Positions 63,051 to 64,000 of a stretch of DNA of 64,000 nt are shown here, one piece after another. The DNA comes from Poriferisodalis sp965208485. GTDB lineage: Bacteria; Actinomycetota; Acidimicrobiia; Acidimicrobiales; Poriferisodalaceae. The notes beneath the pieces were generated by a model. It had not been told where the DNA came from. It did no database searches and saw nothing but the letters and a program-made list of their open reading frames with translations. Made by a program: the position numbers and the translations under genes. Location of the stretch: positions 1,984,001 to 2,048,000 of the forward strand of contig NZ_OZ242344.1 of the NCBI RefSeq assembly GCF_965208485.1. The letters are read 5' to 3'. Every line of letters starts with the position of its first letter. Position 1 is the first letter of the stretch.

Positions 63051-63670
63051 GGCGTGCTTCGGGCTGACGGCTCGCATCGCGCTGCTGTCGAACCCCGGGT
63101 GCAGGCATCATCGCCGGGGCCGCCGTCGAGATGATCGACACCGTTGCCTCCGTCGAGGCTGTCAGCGTCGATGCCGCCCCACAGCAGGTCAACGCCCGCG
63201 CCGCCTCGAAGCGTGTCCTCACCCGGGCCGCCGTGGAGCTCGTCGTCGTGGCCGTGCCCGTCGAGCGTGTCGACGCCGGGACCGCCCCACAGTGTGTCGT
63301 TCTGGGTGTTGCCGTCGAGATGGTCGGCGCCTGCGCCGCCGTGCAGCATGTCGGCACCGGCACCGCCGGTAACGGTGTCGTTGTCGGCGTCGCCCCAGAT
63401 GGTGTCGTCGCCGGGGCCGCCGCGAATCGTGTCCATGCCGGGGCCTCCCCAGATGGTGTCGCTGCCGGCGTGGCCGTCGAAGGCGTCCGCTCCGGAGCCG
63501 CCCCAAATCAGATCATCACCGCCGCCGCCCGTGACCTTGTCGTCACCCGCGCCGCCGTCGAGGGTGTCTGCGTCGATGCCGCCCTTCCGCCGGTTGTCGC
63601 CAGCGCCGCCGCGCATCGCGTCATCACCAGGGCCGGCCCGGATTAGGTCGTTCTGGTAACTCCGAACCAC
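63047..63670 (-). CDS. RTX calcium-binding repeat protein, 5'-truncated copy
   Basis: From a GTG at 63670 it encodes about 207 residues made almost only of GGxGxDxL repeats. The first visible residues (VVRSYQNDLIRAGPGDD) match the inside of the other RTX gene (GTSGNDIIRGTPGDD), so this copy lacks the upstream domain. DNA of both RTX genes is nearly identical over long stretches (HLDGNTQNDTLWGGPG in both), as after recent duplication. It may be a functional short form or a remnant. Confidence 0.55.
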   Translation of the reverse strand: MVRSYQNDLIRAGPGDDAMRGGAGDNRRKGGIDADTLDGGAGDDKVTGGGGDDLIWGGSGADAFDGHAGSDTIWGGPGMDTIRGGPGDDTIWGDADNDTVTGGAGADMLHGGAGADHLDGNTQNDTLWGGPGVDTLDGHGHDDELHGGPGEDTLRGGAGVDLLWGGIDADSLDGGNGVDHLDGGPGDDACTRGSTAARCEPSARSTP

Positions 63671-63684
63671 GGTGCATCCAATTG

Positions 63685-64000
63685 CTAGCCGGAGCCGCCG
63701 CTTGTTCGGCCGTCGCCGTTTGCCGAGCTGCGCAAAACGATGGTTCTTGCGGCTCTGTCGTGCAGACTGCTGCCGTTGCCGGGGCGCAGTCGGCCGGCGA
63801 TGCACAACACGCCTGACATGAACGGCAGCCCGGCCACAACGCCGTAGAAGACCGCGTTCAGCAGCACCCATGCGAGGTCGTTCTCGGCGAAGGGAGTCTC
63901 GCGTCCTCCGTCGATGAAGGAGAAGATGTCGCCGCCGCGTCCGCCGTAGTCGTCGAGTAGCAGCGCTGCGAGCGCCTCCCAGGAGACCCACAGCAGCACG
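63685..64000 (-). CDS. RDD-like membrane protein, partial at window end
   Basis: Runs in from the right edge of the window. AENDLAWVLLNAVFYGVVAG is a membrane segment, and GNGSSLHDRAARTIVLRSS is the C-terminal RDD signature. It lies just upstream of RTX copy 2, repeating the RDD-then-RTX order of the next module. Confidence 0.55.
   Translation of the reverse strand, partial: VLLWVSWEALAALLLDDYGGRGGDIFSFIDGGRETPFAENDLAWVLLNAVFYGVVAGLPFMSGVLCIAGRLRPGNGSSLHDRAARTIVLRSSANGDGRTSGGSG

Noticed and set aside
61548..63134. 528-codon plus-strand frame
   Set aside because: It is the antisense of the RTX repeats and the RDD gene; its regularity reflects the repeats on the other strand.

Overview
The window is high-GC DNA from an actinomycetote, most likely a member of the Acidimicrobiia. 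This rests on the codon use, the ClpS/DUF2017 pair, the actinobacterial caa3 oxidase operon, the F420-era LLM remnant and the MprAB-type two-component pair. The genus cannot be named from sequence alone.

Left third (1-13.7 kb): a mosaic toxin-antitoxin and abortive-infection island. Two VapB-type antitoxins (one still with its VapC), three plus-strand TA-like pairs (RHH/PIN, HTH/PIN, AbrB/RelE), two paralogous Abi-like genes, a cut-off Panacea-domain gene and an unknown two-gene unit are interleaved with five full copies and one fragment of a 141-codon SRPBCC gene, all on the minus strand. Five copies of a short structured repeat (36 bp core, UUCG-capped) precede minus-strand genes. Many neighbours are cut exactly at SRPBCC repeat edges. 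An inactivated IS256-type element lies at 4.42-5.79 kb.

Middle (13.8-36.9 kb): a defence island. It begins with a 1041-aa STAND-like ATPase ending in a phosphoribosyltransferase-like domain and a three-gene unit of unknown function. A TrlF-like PHP-SMC ATPase follows. Next is a compact five-gene minus-strand operon, res, mod, herA, nurA and a second DNA methyltransferase, which is the most interesting system in the window. It ends with a tyrosine-recombinase remnant and two AAA ATPase genes with AT-rich promoters.

Right half (37-64 kb): largely chromosomal housekeeping. A caa3 cytochrome c oxidase operon is followed by a second set containing a subunit I paralogue that has lost all its metal-binding histidines, and by heme A synthesis genes. 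Then come clpS, DUF2017, tRNA-Glu, a sensor kinase/regulator pair, a Nudix hydrolase, L28 and L33, a YcaQ-like glycosylase, tRNA-Asp and tRNA-Phe, malic enzyme, and a secreted beta-propeller lipoprotein. A restriction-modification pair between ycaQ and the tRNAs is bounded by 135-bp direct repeats of the ycaQ 3' end, a long target duplication. The right edge holds two tandem RDD membrane protein / RTX calcium-repeat modules. Gene remnants (LLM oxidoreductase, PAC2, acyl-CoA dehydrogenase, IS4-type transposase tail) show continuing decay.
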